Shown here one piece after another: positions 10,238 through 22,000 of a stretch of DNA of 28,297 nucleotides. Positions within the stretch are counted from its first letter, which is position 1. Each line of letters opens with the position of its first letter. Under the pieces are notes generated by a model. That model saw only the letters and a program-made list of their open reading frames with translations, was not told the DNA's origin and searched no databases. Source of the DNA: Saccoglossus kowalevskii (lineage: Eukaryota > Hemichordata > Enteropneusta > Harrimaniidae); contig NW_003109096.1 in the NCBI RefSeq assembly GCF_000003605.2, positions 258,143-286,439 of the forward strand. Reading direction: 5' to 3'. Position numbers and translations under genes: made by a program.

Positions 10238-13200
10238 CTATTCGGTTTCCATCTGTAAATTTGCACCTCCTGAGCGCATTTGTTTGCTAGACGTGGTCGG
10301 AGTTATACAGATACTATTAATAACTTTGTTAGGGTTTCGTATGACAGCCTCAGTGAACGCATTATAGATGGATTCACTGTCTAACGAGCTTAACACTTCA
10401 TTAAACTCAGTAATCTCATCCTCCACAACTCCCTCTATACTACTAAGAGGCTCTTTATCAGTTGTACGTTCGATGATCACTTTACCGCGAGAATCTCCCG
10501 GTATGTAGGAAAACACATCGATTTTTCTCCATTCCAGATGTTTGTTTTCGTTCATTGATGACTCAAAATTATTTCGAATAGACGAAATATCTGTCATAAA
10601 TTTCAAGTTTTTACTCGACGGCAATATCGAAAAAATAAACAACAACGATGATATAGTAGATGTCTGACCAATGGCGTCAACAAGAGCCTCTAGGGCCTTT
10701 TTTGTGGATACTAGAGACAGAGGAGACACGTTCAAATTTAGCCGATCTAATTTAACTTGATTACTTTTAAGAAGACCTGACAATAACAATATGTCATCAT
10801 CTCTCGGAAAAAATATTGTCAAATGCTTCACATTAGTGGCCAAGGGATTCCGAAATTGATGGTTTAACATGTGCAGAATATGGGGGAATATTCTAGAATT
10901 GCAAGCAATTACCCCCATGGTCTGCAAGGGAGAATTCTCTGAAAAAATACTTTGATTAACAGGATCATATTCGATATTGCATTGAATTTGGCCCACGAAT
11001 GACTGCGGTGGTTTTAGGAAAATAGTGAGACATGTAGGCATACAGGACGAGATTAGGCCAATAAATCTATCCATGGACGAAGAATCACTAATCTCATGTA
11101 AGGCAGCAAAACATAGCTCAATTAAAAGCGCTATTTCCTTTATTGTAGCTTTCTGTGCGCGGTTTTCATATAAAGATAGTAACTTAGACCGTATATCCTC
11201 AAACAGCGTACTTGACTTCTTTTGCAAAAAGCCAGCTAGAAACTTAACAAAATGGGAGTATTTGCCAGGATTATTCACGAATTCGCTGTATGACAGTTGA
11301 CCTCCATGAGTGTCCCGATCAGACAAGTGTTTTGCTGCAAGGAATTCTATCCAAGTTTTATGATAAAAAAAACACAATTTGTTTGGCCTTAAAAGAGAAA
11401 TCCCTTCATCTTTTACCAGCAACCCGGAACAAAGCATACTCTGTGGAATAGATTTTTCCTGAAAAACAATTTTCTTATTTTTGAGAGCCTCATAAGCAAA
11501 CTTTTCTAGCGCACGCCTACCTTCTAAAACTATTTCTGGTAACTCTGATTTATCAGTTAGAGGTATTTTCTTTTTAGCACAATGCAATTTCAATACATAC
11601 ACTATAATTTCCTCATACAACGCTGTGAGTTGATTGGGCAGTGAATAGTCGGGGACATCATGGTTATCAGTCCAAAGTATGCATAGAAAAGATACGTGGA
11701 GAGGATTGCAAATAAAATCATCTAATGTGTCATTCGACTCGAGATGATTGACTAAACCATCGGCATAATCACCCCCCACTAGTTCAAAATACTTACTAAT
11801 ATAATTGTACGATTCTTTTCTGGAAAACCCCTTCATTTGATAAAACACATCAGAATGTTTTAAGAGTGAATTACGCTCATTGGGTCTTGATGTAGTGACG
11901 ACAATGCTCTTACGTAAGATGTCCTCTGATATAATCTTTGTTATATTTGATTTTGAATCAATATCCATCTCATCCAACCCGTCCATCAAAAAAAGTACTG
12001 ACCCCTTGCCTGACTTTTCCTTGATCAGCTTCTTGAGATCCGTCTCATTGATTCTTTCATCTTCAGATAGTAATTGTTCATTTATGTAATTGAGATAACT
12101 CGCATCATTGTCAACCTGTCCTAATTCTATAAAAATCAACAATTCAAACTGATCAAGCTCTCCACATGCCCAGCTATATGCTAGTTTCTTGCAGAAGGTG
12201 GATTTACCAATGGCAGGGTCGCCTTCAATTCGTATGCGTCTGGCAGGGTATCCATCTTGGTCCTGAATTGTGAATATGTCTAACTCTGTGTTGATTGGTG
12301 TCAAGGGCATGCACGGGAAACGTGGGTTCACCTTAACCAACGCCAAACTTGTATATACATCAGCAACATTAAATTGAAGACGATCATTCCAAGGAAGTGG
12401 GAAAAACTTGCCTAGACGTCGGCGGTAAATGTCCTTCAGATCTGATACCAATCTTTGGAACAGATTTTCACGGGCATTAACGTGAGCATCTACAGAAGTT
12501 AAAAAAATTAAATAGAATTGCCCAATGAACATTTGTAATCGACGGAACGCTGTATTATATTGTATTATATTACTGATGTAGTCAGTATATGTGTTATAAC
12601 AACCTACCTTGTATAGGGTTTATTAACATACTGACTAGGTCTTCTCGCTTTATTTTTCCAAATAATTTGACTAAGTCTTCAACATTGTCCGTTGTTATGA
12701 ATTTCCGCTCCTGCATCTTTTCAAATAGACCCATTGCGCTTGTAATATTTTCCTTGTCCGACTTAGGTAACTGTTTTCCACACAAGAACTTTAAAGACTC
12801 TAATTCCTCTGTGGACGAATGAAATAGGGACTTTATTAATGAACAATATGTTGGTTACATAAAATGTATGAAGTAAATGACCGATGTTTCTATGTGCCAC
12901 AGACGCAAGTTGTCATATCAGTGGGTTTTCGGCATCCGTGCATTTGTATATAATTTACCATGAATTGTTGAGAGTTCTAAAACAAACACAATAAATAAAC
13001 ACAATAAAGATTAATTAGCAGTCACTGATAATAGACGTAGCCCACGTCAAAGGCACACATGACGCTCAATACTTGACACCAGCTTGAAAGCAGCTTGTAT
13101 TAACTTCATTCATAATTGGAACATCTAACGTCTAAAACGTGAGTTAGCGAAAAACTTACAGACGACAAAAATTTAACAAGAAAAATTGTATATAACTGGA

Positions 13201-13312
13201 CAGTTCTATAAAATAGCCGAAGTACCTAAAATCTTATTAAATTAGTGATTCTCTGCTCACCCGGACTTATCTCCCTTGCAACTTCGTACAGTCGAGCAAC
13301 AAATGGATCCAT
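10238..13312 (-). CDS. Gene B: DED-NACHT NLR-like protein (3 exons, 834 aa)
   Basis: Minus-strand model: exons 13312-13261, 12808-12608 and 12489-10238, both introns phase 1 (donors CCGG|GTGAGC and CAAG|GTAGGT; acceptors GTCCACAG| and CTTCTGTAG|). The ATG at 13312 is the first in frame after a TAA at about 13372. Joining the first two exons gives an unbroken death-effector domain (residues 4-80: LYEVAREISPEELESLKFLC, LFEKMQERKF) with the RxDL motif as REDL. NACHT motifs: Walker A GDPAIGKST (174-182, the same positions as gene A), Walker B VLFLMDGLDEMD (249-260), sensor-1 SIVVTTSRP (279-287), NPLHVSFLCILW (346-357) and winged-helix YHKTWIEFLAA (460-470). The C-terminal region parallels that of gene A and lacks canonical LRRs. 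Role inferred as a cytosolic immune or cell-death sensor acting through DED contacts. Frame intact throughout, so probably functional. Confidence 0.88.
12490..12607 (-). other. Intron 2 of gene B (118 bp)
   Basis: GTAGGT at 12607 down to TTCTGTAG ending at 12490, phase 1, with a T-rich tract before the acceptor. Joining gives PIQ-D-AHVNARENL, aligned with QIHD-A-QQHLIEF in gene A. Confidence 0.85.
12809..13260 (-). other. Intron 1 of gene B (452 bp)
   Basis: GTGAGC at 13260 down to GTCCACAG ending at 12809, phase 1; it splits the DED at the same place as intron 1 of gene A. No repeats recognised inside. Confidence 0.8.
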
Positions 13313-13372
13313 AGTGGCCACACTCTTTCCCAATCCCTGCTCCGAATTACTAATACTACCCTGGTCTGGTTA

Positions 13373-14310
13373 ACTAGGGCGGAATACCTAATAATGAATA
13401 AATGCAATGGAACATGGCAGCCAAATTAATAATTATTTCTATGGCGTGTAATCGGGCAGCATAATGCCAAGATAACCTACACGATCCTAGGATATTGTGA
13501 GCGGGCTTTGAAGTGGTAATTTGCAATATTGCGCAATAGTGCTGATTTGCATATAACCCTTGACACAGTAACACCCACGCAAAACAACTGTAGGGTGAAC
13601 ACATCAATAACAAAATAAGCTACATGTATCTGCCCGCGACATCGGTTTATATACAATGGTCGTCCTTTGACTACGATTATCTGTTATTCTTCACTGAATG
13701 AGCTCTAAAGGTTAATTGAGGTAAATACAATGTGATTTAAAACGTTTATTAACAAACAAACGAATCCCTGTCATAGTAGCCTCTTGTCTGTAAACCAACT
13801 AATTTATTTAGAAATTAAACTTTATACGAATTAAGAAATATTCCGCCAGTAAGGAAGCACGATTATTCAATACTTTGTTGAAAGCATGTTTTTTAACACA
13901 TTTACTGGGCATGTCAATCATCACACAATAGTGAATACCGAGTTATCTGTACATATTCGTAGATTATATACGGTATGTGGTTATTTTTTATTGAATTACT
14001 TCATTTGCAAAGACCGACTTCAATATAGATATCGGCTGATTCTTTTGCAGCCTATTACACGGGCGTACATCCGGGCATTTCACGGCCTGACATCCTTCAC
14101 GGTGAAAACAAAGGCCGCAAATTCACAGAAAACTGTAAATCGGGATATTAAATTGTTGTGACTCTTCTAGATTGCTCAGGATTACTTCAAAGTTGAGTTT
14201 GTGATGTTTTCTCGGCTTTAGCTGTTTCCACCGGCTTTTCGACCAGCGTCCTGTAGAAGTACATGTTACAGTGGTGCGCCTCTCAGCAACATAGACCGTT
14301 CTGTGATGTA
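13373..14310. other. Upstream flank of gene B, no gene seen
   Basis: No supported coding sequence. Open frames at 13374-13613 (-) and 13886-14161 (+) have no recognisable domain or splice context. The region may hold the 5' UTR of gene B. Confidence 0.4.
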
Positions 14311-14360
14311 GCTCCGCCCCGAGAATAGATACAATGGCATCCTGGGTAAATAATTGCTAC
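14311..14360 (-). promoter_or_regulatory. GC box with ZNF143-like site, possible promoter for gene B
   Basis: On the minus strand, TTTACCCAGGATGCCATTG (within 14331-14350) resembles the ZNF143/Staf motif (TTCCCAGnATGC) with mismatches. GGGGCGGAGC (14320-14311) is an SP1-type GC box just downstream. Spacing and strand would suit transcription towards gene B, whose ATG is about 1 kb away. Low confidence; the pair could also belong to a repeat. Confidence 0.22.
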
Positions 14361-15054
14361 TTCTTAATACATATTTATGCAGCGTCAAATCAAATTATCG
14401 GACATGCATTAATAAGTAATTCGTGTACGGGTTTTGAACACGAACAAGAAAGAGACCAGTACTCTGTATGTCACAAGTAGCCGCTGGTTGCGTAGGTTCA
14501 TATATTTGACGGAGAATGATTAGCGGTCATTGTGAAAGAATTATCACGTTGTTACAAACAATGGAATATGACTAATTTGGTAGTCCTGTTATTTTTAACT
14601 TAAGGAACTCTAGATAGATGTGAATATAATTTTGAAGTTTTATTCACGCACAAATGAATCCCCACAGAGTTTTATTTTGAACCAATTATGTGATCCACGG
14701 GAAAAGTCTGCGAAAACCAGCAACAAAACCAAACAACAAACGACATGAATGATCTTTTCAAAGTTTTTTTTTTACGGTTTTTAACTAATTCCTGTAAAAG
14801 AAGCACAATTTTAGTTGCAAATACTTCGTTCAAAGATTAATCCTCCAAATCACTGAAAATGTCACCTTGAATTTTATGCACTATTGCACTCTCTATCGTA
14901 GGATTTTTATCACAGTGGTTTTGAGCACATACCATATATTTAATTTCAATTTATGCAAATATCTTGTGTGATATTGCATATCCACTGCTTGTAATTTTCA
15001 GCATGCTGGAAATTCTGCTTTATAGTATTACTTGCCATGTTAACTTGATATCAG
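14361..15054. other. No gene seen
   Basis: AT-rich non-coding DNA with short homopolymer runs (T9 near 14765). Confidence 0.5.
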
Positions 15055-15349
15055 TATTTTAAGGGCATTACACTGTTTGTGGTTATATTGGAGATATTGC
15101 TGTTGTTTAGTATTTACATTACATTAATATTAACAACAGTTCTTCTTCTCTCTCCTGACTGTAGTGTAATTGTTGTAAGTGTTGCAGTTGTATTGTCTTT
15201 TCTGGTCTGCATTATTTGTTGGGTTTTATTTCTTGTTGCCATGGTTACTGACTCCAAATCTGTTTTATACTTACCATCATCTTTTGAGTCTGGGAGTGGA
15301 TCAGTTACTATACGTATGCACCACACACTCCACATGGAGCCAGTTAAAG
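15055..15349 (+). CDS. Candidate exon of a two-pass membrane protein
   Basis: From a possible acceptor (GATATCAG, ending 15054) to a possible donor (AAAG|GTAAAC at 15349/15350) one frame is open for 98 codons. It encodes two strongly hydrophobic segments (ILEILLLFSIYITLILTTV and SVIVVSVAVVLSFLVCIICW) separated by a short loop with one Cys, then a Ser-rich hydrophilic tail ending MEPVKG. The pattern resembles the last two helices of small four-pass proteins (MS4A/CD20-like or MARVEL-like), but I do not recognise a specific family. Without splicing the frame stops at 15358-15360. T-rich DNA can mimic membrane segments, so this is tentative. Confidence 0.3.
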
Positions 15350-15380
15350 GTAAACATTGACCCACCTCTCCCTGCTGCAG

Positions 15381-15518
15381 TACCTACACGTCAATCTCCA
15401 GCCATTCCAGCTGTTACCAAGTCACTACATGTCTACAGCTACATCACAGCATACGCCTGCATCCCTGTACATTAACGGCAATCCAAGTACATCAGTGCTA
15501 CCCGGAGTGTCCCACCAG
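15381..15518 (+). CDS. Candidate exon with strong splice sites
   Basis: A pyrimidine-rich acceptor (CCACCTCTCCCTGCTGCAG, ending 15380) and a consensus donor (CCAG|GTAAGT at 15518/15519) bound 138 bp. One frame is fully open, ending ASLYINGNPSTSVLPGVSHQ, a Ser/Pro-rich tail-like sequence. The gap from the putative exon at 15055-15349 is only 31 bp, too short for a normal animal intron, so the two may be alternative exons or part of a decayed gene. No domain recognised. Confidence 0.3.
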
Positions 15519-16043
15519 GTAAGTAATGTTCACGTCAGAAAAGCGTTCCGAACCTAGAGGGCGCAATTTATTTAGGAGGAGGGTTGCGGTATTACTACAC
15601 ATAACTATATCACGTACAATGTGATGTGAAATTTCTGGTCACTATCAAAATGGTTTCATGTCGTGCCTGACAAAATGCACAATACTAATAGTAGTTCAGG
15701 GATTTCGATACGAGCTGTTACAAATGTGACTTTATTGTTAAATTTCTGGTTTATTAAATAATTTTGGAATTTATTTTAGACGTCTGTTTATTATGTATAA
15801 AGTTCACCGAAGTGCCGATACCATACACTGTCAAATCGGTCCATTGATGTAGTGAATAAACAAATGGCGGAAAGTAACATACATCAAACAAATGGAAAGA
15901 TGTAAAATAGGTGACTGAAAGGGATGAGTGAAGGTTGGATGATTTTATGTAAATTTTAAAAACAATAGTTTTGAAATAGGTATTTTTTTCAAATAGCATT
16001 AAAGTAGTATCTATAATAGTTTGTATAAAATTCGGAAGAGCCC
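15519..16043. other. No gene seen
   Basis: AT-rich DNA between the candidate exons and the gypsy remnant. A minus-strand frame at 15754-15999 has no recognisable domain. Confidence 0.5.
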
Positions 16044-16163
16044 TTATTCACTGCATGAGCCTGGCAGCCATGTTGTAAAAACTCTTTACATATCGCCTGT
16101 GGGGGCGCACTACACAATTAATATACTAGTACATAAGCACAAATGTATAAACTGGACATTGCA
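16044..16163 (-). repeat. 3' LTR fragment of the gypsy remnant
   Basis: About 120 bp matching 18936-19049 (shared TTATTCACTGCATGAG, GGCAGCCATGTTGTA and GAGGGCGCACTAC-like blocks). It starts TGCAATGTCC on the minus strand and loses similarity at GAATAA, so it is truncated before its 3' end. Confidence 0.75.
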
Positions 16164-18877
16164 TCGATCTCCTTCGTTCCAATAATGTTAATTAATAGAG
16201 AATATTGTAGAGTTGTGGTATAATCTATATAAAAGCTTTTAACTTGACTTGCAGAGGTTATAATATCAGTTCGTAAATATAGGTATTTCGCAAATATTCA
16301 TTGCAGAAGTAACAACAACGATTAAACTTAACAATGTTAAACATAGGCGATATAATTATCTACTAGAAAAAAATATTTAAACTGAAAACCATTCATCTCC
16401 TCCATCTTATCTAATTTCTCTTCACGCGGAATAACTCCCTTGCTGAATGTCATCATTTTAAATAAGAGCTATTTTGTGTAACTTCCTAGATCAACAGTCA
16501 TCATTGTTTCCTTCTGTTTTTTGATATGGGAATGGCTTAAATAGCGTAGACATCTTATTTTGTTTTCTTTGATTGATCAGTACATAATCTTCTATTTGAA
16601 TGTTTGATGGCTTGGGATGATGGCTTCTTTGATCAGCATAGTCTCTCATAATCTGTTTCAATGGCTAATTATCTGGCTTTGAACTATGCTACCTGACATA
16701 GGATGTATTTAGCTATCAGTTCATCTACCATGTGGTACATCCCTGGAAACCATAATGTTACTCTAAGTAATCCCCTGGTCTTCACTACTCCTTGATGTCC
16801 GATATGAGCTAATTACGACATAGTATCATCTCTGTAGCACTCCCTTTGCAATTGACAGTTCATCCTTCACTTTTCTGTACTGAGCAATTTAAGGATCAAC
16901 ATCATACCACTTTGTGTTAGTATCACTTGAGACAATATCTTTCTCATCAAGTAGCTTTCTAGACTTCTTCAAGTGTCAATGCATTCGACATTAAATTTTC
17001 AATAATGAAGTTAACATGTATGTCAATTTGTGAAATATGTCATCTTCTTATCTGAGTGACGACTCATATAATATGCAGGGTTTTCTTTACTTCGTATTTG
17101 TATTTCTGCATATGTAGACACAGACGTTCAATTCTGACTGTAGAGTTGTGCTGTGGTTTATTGATTCATTCCAATGGTATGTGATCTGTGATTATTTCCA
17201 TGGGTGATCCATAGATTTATATGTTGAAATGTTCACTTGCCCATACCATCGTGTCTTCCACCTGGAATTCCCTGCAGTGCATCAGTTCTATGAAGTATTT
17301 TCACTGCTGAATTTATGCCAAAACTTGTAATGAAATAAAGTGTGGGGCAAATGTGGTTATGTGTCTTGAATTAGGATCCTATTCTATTTGATGGTATCCC
17401 TTGTTAAAATCTTTTTTAATGAACACTGTAGTACCATTTAAATCTACTATCAGATCTTCTATTTTCGATAGCGATTGACATTCTGTAAATGTATTTAGTG
17501 CTCTCATGTCAACACAAATGTTTTCTTAATTTGGCATGACAACAATCGGGGAAATCTCCGGTGTTTCTCTTTTGGCCTTTTCTATTAAATATTCCAATCT
17601 TTGTAATCCTTTATCTAATTTATCTCGAACATGAAATGAAACGCGACGATGCTGTTGAGCGACTGCTTTCAGTGATTTATCAATATGTAATTTTGCATTG
17701 ACATCTTTTCGAGGCCCTCAAAGTGGTCCACAAAATCATCAACTATTTTCTCAAGTCTCAACTGAGGGTATAGGTGTTGTACATTATTCAGGAAGCATAG
17801 CAATTCAAGATTCACTGCTGTTTCACATCCCAACAAGTCTTCTCCCGTGCCTTCAACTACACAGATTTTCTCTGTCAAAAGCTGGTTGGTTACACGTGAC
17901 TGTACAGTCATTTCAGCATCACTTGGAAGTGGTTTTACAGCATTATAAGCATATATTTGCTGATGGCCAACGTAAATAAAGACCTCTAATTTGTTGCAGT
18001 GTTTTTTTCATCTATGATACTAATACCAGCTACCGAGTCAATGAGACATTGTACCGGTTCTCCTGCTATCATGACTTGTGTATGTGGTTGAAATGTATTG
18101 TGAAATGTGGACGTCAATTGTTTTTTGCACGCTGTATATTATTGCTTCTTCCTACTTTGGGGAAATGTCCAATTTTCGGATACATTTTTCATGCTTTGCC
18201 GCCTGTGGGACATAGAACATCTTTGTGTAGGTTTATACCACCACATCTATTGACTGATATCAAGTTTGACCAATGACCTGATCTCTCTCTCCTGATTTTG
18301 AATCCAGTCATGATTTTGTTCAGTTCCTACTAAATTGTTTAGATACATAATTTCTGCTTAATCAGTGTTCTCTATGCATTTTGCTTGACGTTCAGATATT
18401 TCAAAAGCACGAACTTCAGCAAAAAATGTCAAATTTTCATTGAGTGCTCTTCTTCTTAGCCTTTCTGGTGTTGTAGATAGATTTGCGACTTCATTAAGAA
18501 ATGTGCATGTCTTTGAAAGTTGTCTTAACCGTGTGTTACAACTGTCTAATGTTTCACCAGGTTTCTGTGATGCATGTTTGAATACATAACCTTGGTAAGC
18601 TTTATTTACTTTGAGTACAAAGTATTAAATTTATTCATTGCTTCTAGTGCTTACTTGAATTCATCACCAGTGTCTCGTTTTAATTCAATAACATTAACTT
18701 CACATCCAGCGAATCTGTATTAGTCTGACGATAGTTTGAATTCTACTGAATCTGTAAACTCTGACACTGGAAACTGTGTGTTGCTGATTTACACGCTATG
18801 TTCAACTCACGATTTCTGAATTAAAACGGTTCTGCATGTGTCTCAGTTTTTTTCCAATATTTCATATTTCGTCACCA

Positions 18878-19049
18878 TGTTGTATGATCGTGAGACAGGA
18901 TTTGATACAATGGTAGGCACACACGTTTTAGCTTCGTTTATTCACTGCATGAGGATGGCAGCCATGTTGTAGAAATTATCGTTACATATCACCCGTGAGG
19001 GCGCACTACTGAAATATTATGAATATAAATGTATATACTGGAGATTACA
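18878..19049 (-). repeat. 5' LTR of the gypsy remnant (172 bp)
   Basis: On the minus strand it starts TGTAATCTCC and ends ACAACA, giving TG...CA ends, with GAATAAAC as a polyadenylation-like signal. It is followed at once by TGGTGACGA, which fits the primer-binding-site position. Boundaries are inferred from this layout. Confidence 0.65.
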
Positions 19050-22000
19050 GTGCCAAAAAGATTTGTTCCCAGTGTTTGATTTTAATACATCATGTTCGCT
19101 CCGCTCACAGGACGACAATGAGTGACTGTAAGTTCCACGTAGTACTGATAACAATTGTGTTAGATTTGATGTAAGATTTGGACCAGTGTCAGTATAGAGT
19201 TGGTTAAACTCGGTGGCCATATTGCCACACTAGTTTTAGACGAAATACTGTCAAACCTGTGAAGGGATAGGTTAGTAGATGTTTTATTAAGAATTTCATT
19301 AATTGCTTTCCACGTCTTATAAGTGCTACATCGAACTGACCATACTTTACTAGAGTAATGCCGCCTCTTTGTCGACTTGAGTAGTTTTGTTAAAATATTC
19401 CTATATGTTGTATACTTATTATAAATTTTATAAATTAATGTTATTGGGATTATTTTTAGGTTTTTTTCTAAATAATTAATATATTAATTTTGTTAAAGCT
19501 TCACTTGTGTCCGCGTAGTCATAAACGAACTACCAGGACTAATTGACTATGCCGCGTAGAAAGGCGTTTGAATCATATTCACTAAAGTCATAAATATTAT
19601 TTGTGGTATTTGACAAGAAGACGTACTTTAGGTTTTTAATTGTGCATAATACAGAAAAATGGTCGATGATATCGGACTCAATAACACCAGTGTAATAAAG
19701 TTATATTTAATATTTGCGAGCATGTGATCAACAATAGTTAGTAACCCGCGGGGATTTTTTGTTTAAACGGGTTTGAGAATATGTCTGTGTTGTGTCAATG
19801 TTCACGTCGCCATTATAATAACATACTCATTGCCCTTAGCCGACAACAGGTAAAGACAATCTTCAAAACTGTCAAAGAATTCAATATAACGAGTAATGAG
19901 TTATTACTTATTAATGAGTGTCTCCACAAAAAACCACAATACAGTTAATTAATATGTTAAGGTAGCGAGAAGGGTTTTGTAACGTTTTCGAATTATCTGT
20001 CTGTTGTCTCGTTCAGAACAGTAATTTAGCTTATATATTTCAAAAGCATAGAGGTACAAGTTCGCTAAAACTGGACAGTCATTGTTTACATAATTTCCTG
20101 GTGAAATTTACGTCATGCATTGTCCGTAATCAAGTCTATTGAAATGTGTCCACGGTAATCAGAAGACCTATTATTTCGATTTCTATGCAGGTTTGTTTGT
20201 TTTGTCCCCAAATTATTTCATACTTTAACAGACTATTATTCTGTGACAAAGCATTTTCTTTAAAAACCCAGACATATTTCGCACCATCATTATCTTTTGA
20301 ACGATAACCCTGAGTTTGAATGTCTTAGTCCGAACGCACTTGATTTGACTAACAACTTTCTAATGAGTTCAAACTCTAAAAATTATATAAAATGCATCTC
20401 AGAAATGGAATTATTGAATTTACTGCATCCTTGGACTAACCGTCTAACTTTAGATATACTGATATACGCGTATCCCGCACGAAATAATGTTTTGTATCCG
20501 GATATTTTGCCTTAGGTAGGGTATGCACTGTCACTTTGGCACATATTGCAATATGTACATATACTTTCCTCTTCTAAAGAAGAGGACAGAACATACATTG
20601 TCCAGGGCAATGTGTTGCTGCCTCTTACCGACGGATCAGGATATATATACCTGGATATATATCAGTTCTTTTAATTTAATTATGGCAATTTTGTGGTCAG
20701 AGCGCCCTCTAGTATTTGTGGGGAATCATGTTTATTTGGAATGCTCTGATTGGATGGAAGTTTGAGCCTAGCAAGGTGTGATAGAATTGGCCTGTTATGT
20801 TCAGATTCAAATAAGCATGAACCACTAATTTGACAGGGAGGTGATACCTATAATGCAGCAAGCTGTAACTTAGACTCTTATTGATCAAGGCATATTTAAA
20901 ATCATGGGTGTTAACTCCCCTCAAGTCAAAAGAGCAAGTTATATGAAACAGACTCGTCCAATAAAAACTATTTTGTTTGTATAAATTTGAAGTCATGATT
21001 ACTCAAATCTCTGTGTATTGTATTTGCATAATTCATCACATTTCCTCGCCACAGACCAAACAGTATACACATTATCAAATATATAGTGTTATTATATCTT
21101 TATTCTGTTATTCAGGTAAAACAAACAACTATTTTTACCCGAACTTGAACTTCGTAATCTCAACCAAAGGACGTATAAATTGCGTATGTCAACTTGGGTG
21201 TTTTAATCATTGTGTCAAGATCTCATCTGAATTTGGTGCTAAATTTGCAATGAATATGTTTTATGGCGTCGTGATTGCATCTATGAATTATGACAATCAT
21301 ATTGTATTTGAATAGTTCATATCGTTACCTCTTCATAGACTACAAATATTGTGCATGGGGCAAGTCGATATAGTGCGTATTATGTTATTATTTAGTTAGT
21401 TGGAAATTATGACCTTGGCCTGACCTTGAATTTGTAACTAAAAATCGGGCAAACCGAACGAAAATTGTTATGTTATGCCTAAGCAGTCAGTATGCCATCG
21501 TGTCAGAATTTGACGCCAAGTGAGTTAACGAGAATCACGAAAATATCGCAATGTATGTAAGGCATTGCGATGGTGGGTCGCTTCAATACCTGGGCTGTAA
21601 ATAAACTCGCAGCATGTATTTTATGTCACCAGAACGCCGTCAATACCAAGCATTGCATTTGAATATTGTGGACAATTACTACTCTGAAAGAACTCCTGCA
21701 GAAATTTAAATGTTGATTATTTAGTTTATTATGTAAGTTTACTCGTTTATTCACACATAGGTAGATGATTGCTTTGCTAGACTGCGTTATTGCGCCATCA
21801 TATCCCACTGTTCAATAATAACGTGGAAATGCTTTATCACTTGAAGTATTGAGTTCCTGTGCTAGCAGCTCCCTGTAACGTGCGACAACAAAAGAAAATA
21901 CTATATTTGACAGAATCTTTTCTGGCAGGTGTTATGATTGTACTAATTATGCCAATGTTGGTGACGTTTGTCGTTTCCTGAATTACAGTCATCGCAATGT

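Larger units (their letters stand above)
16044..19049 (-). mobile_element. Decayed Ty3/gypsy LTR retrotransposon, internally deleted
   Basis: A minus-strand element between two LTR-like direct repeats. Reading 5' to 3' on the minus strand: LTR (19049-18878), gag-like remnant (about 18640-18350, KPGETLDSCNTRLRQL), degenerate zinc knuckle (GHFPKVGRSN, about 18180-18150), aspartic-protease remnant (VQCLIDSVAGISIIDE, about 18060-18010, normal DSGA altered), reverse transcriptase (ISPIVVMPN, ICVDMRALNTFTE, TTVFIKKDFNKGYHQIE, about 17560-17340), the RNase H end (ENPAYYMSRHSDKK, about 17080) and integrase zinc-binding region (LAHIGHQGVVKTRGLLR and WFPGMYHMVDELIAKYILCQ, about 16810-16690). Stops and frameshifts run throughout. 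The integrase catalytic core and most of RNase H are missing, so the element is inactive. Confidence 0.85.

Noticed and set aside
11025-12089. Plus-strand open frames at 11025-11300 and 11880-12089
   Set aside because: Antisense shadows of the gene B NACHT exon.
12490-12532. Hydrophobic N-terminus (MFIGQFYLIFLTS) on the gene B NACHT frame
   Set aside because: It is the translated T-rich tract of intron 2. The true exon starts at 12489.
17669-18276. Separate open frames on both strands as independent genes
   Set aside because: They lie within the gypsy gag-protease-RT remnant; the minus-strand frame at 17669-17911 is part of its pol.
20297-20515. 72-codon frame as a small gene
   Set aside because: Starts at TTG, no domain, no convincing splice context; plausible by chance in AT-rich DNA.
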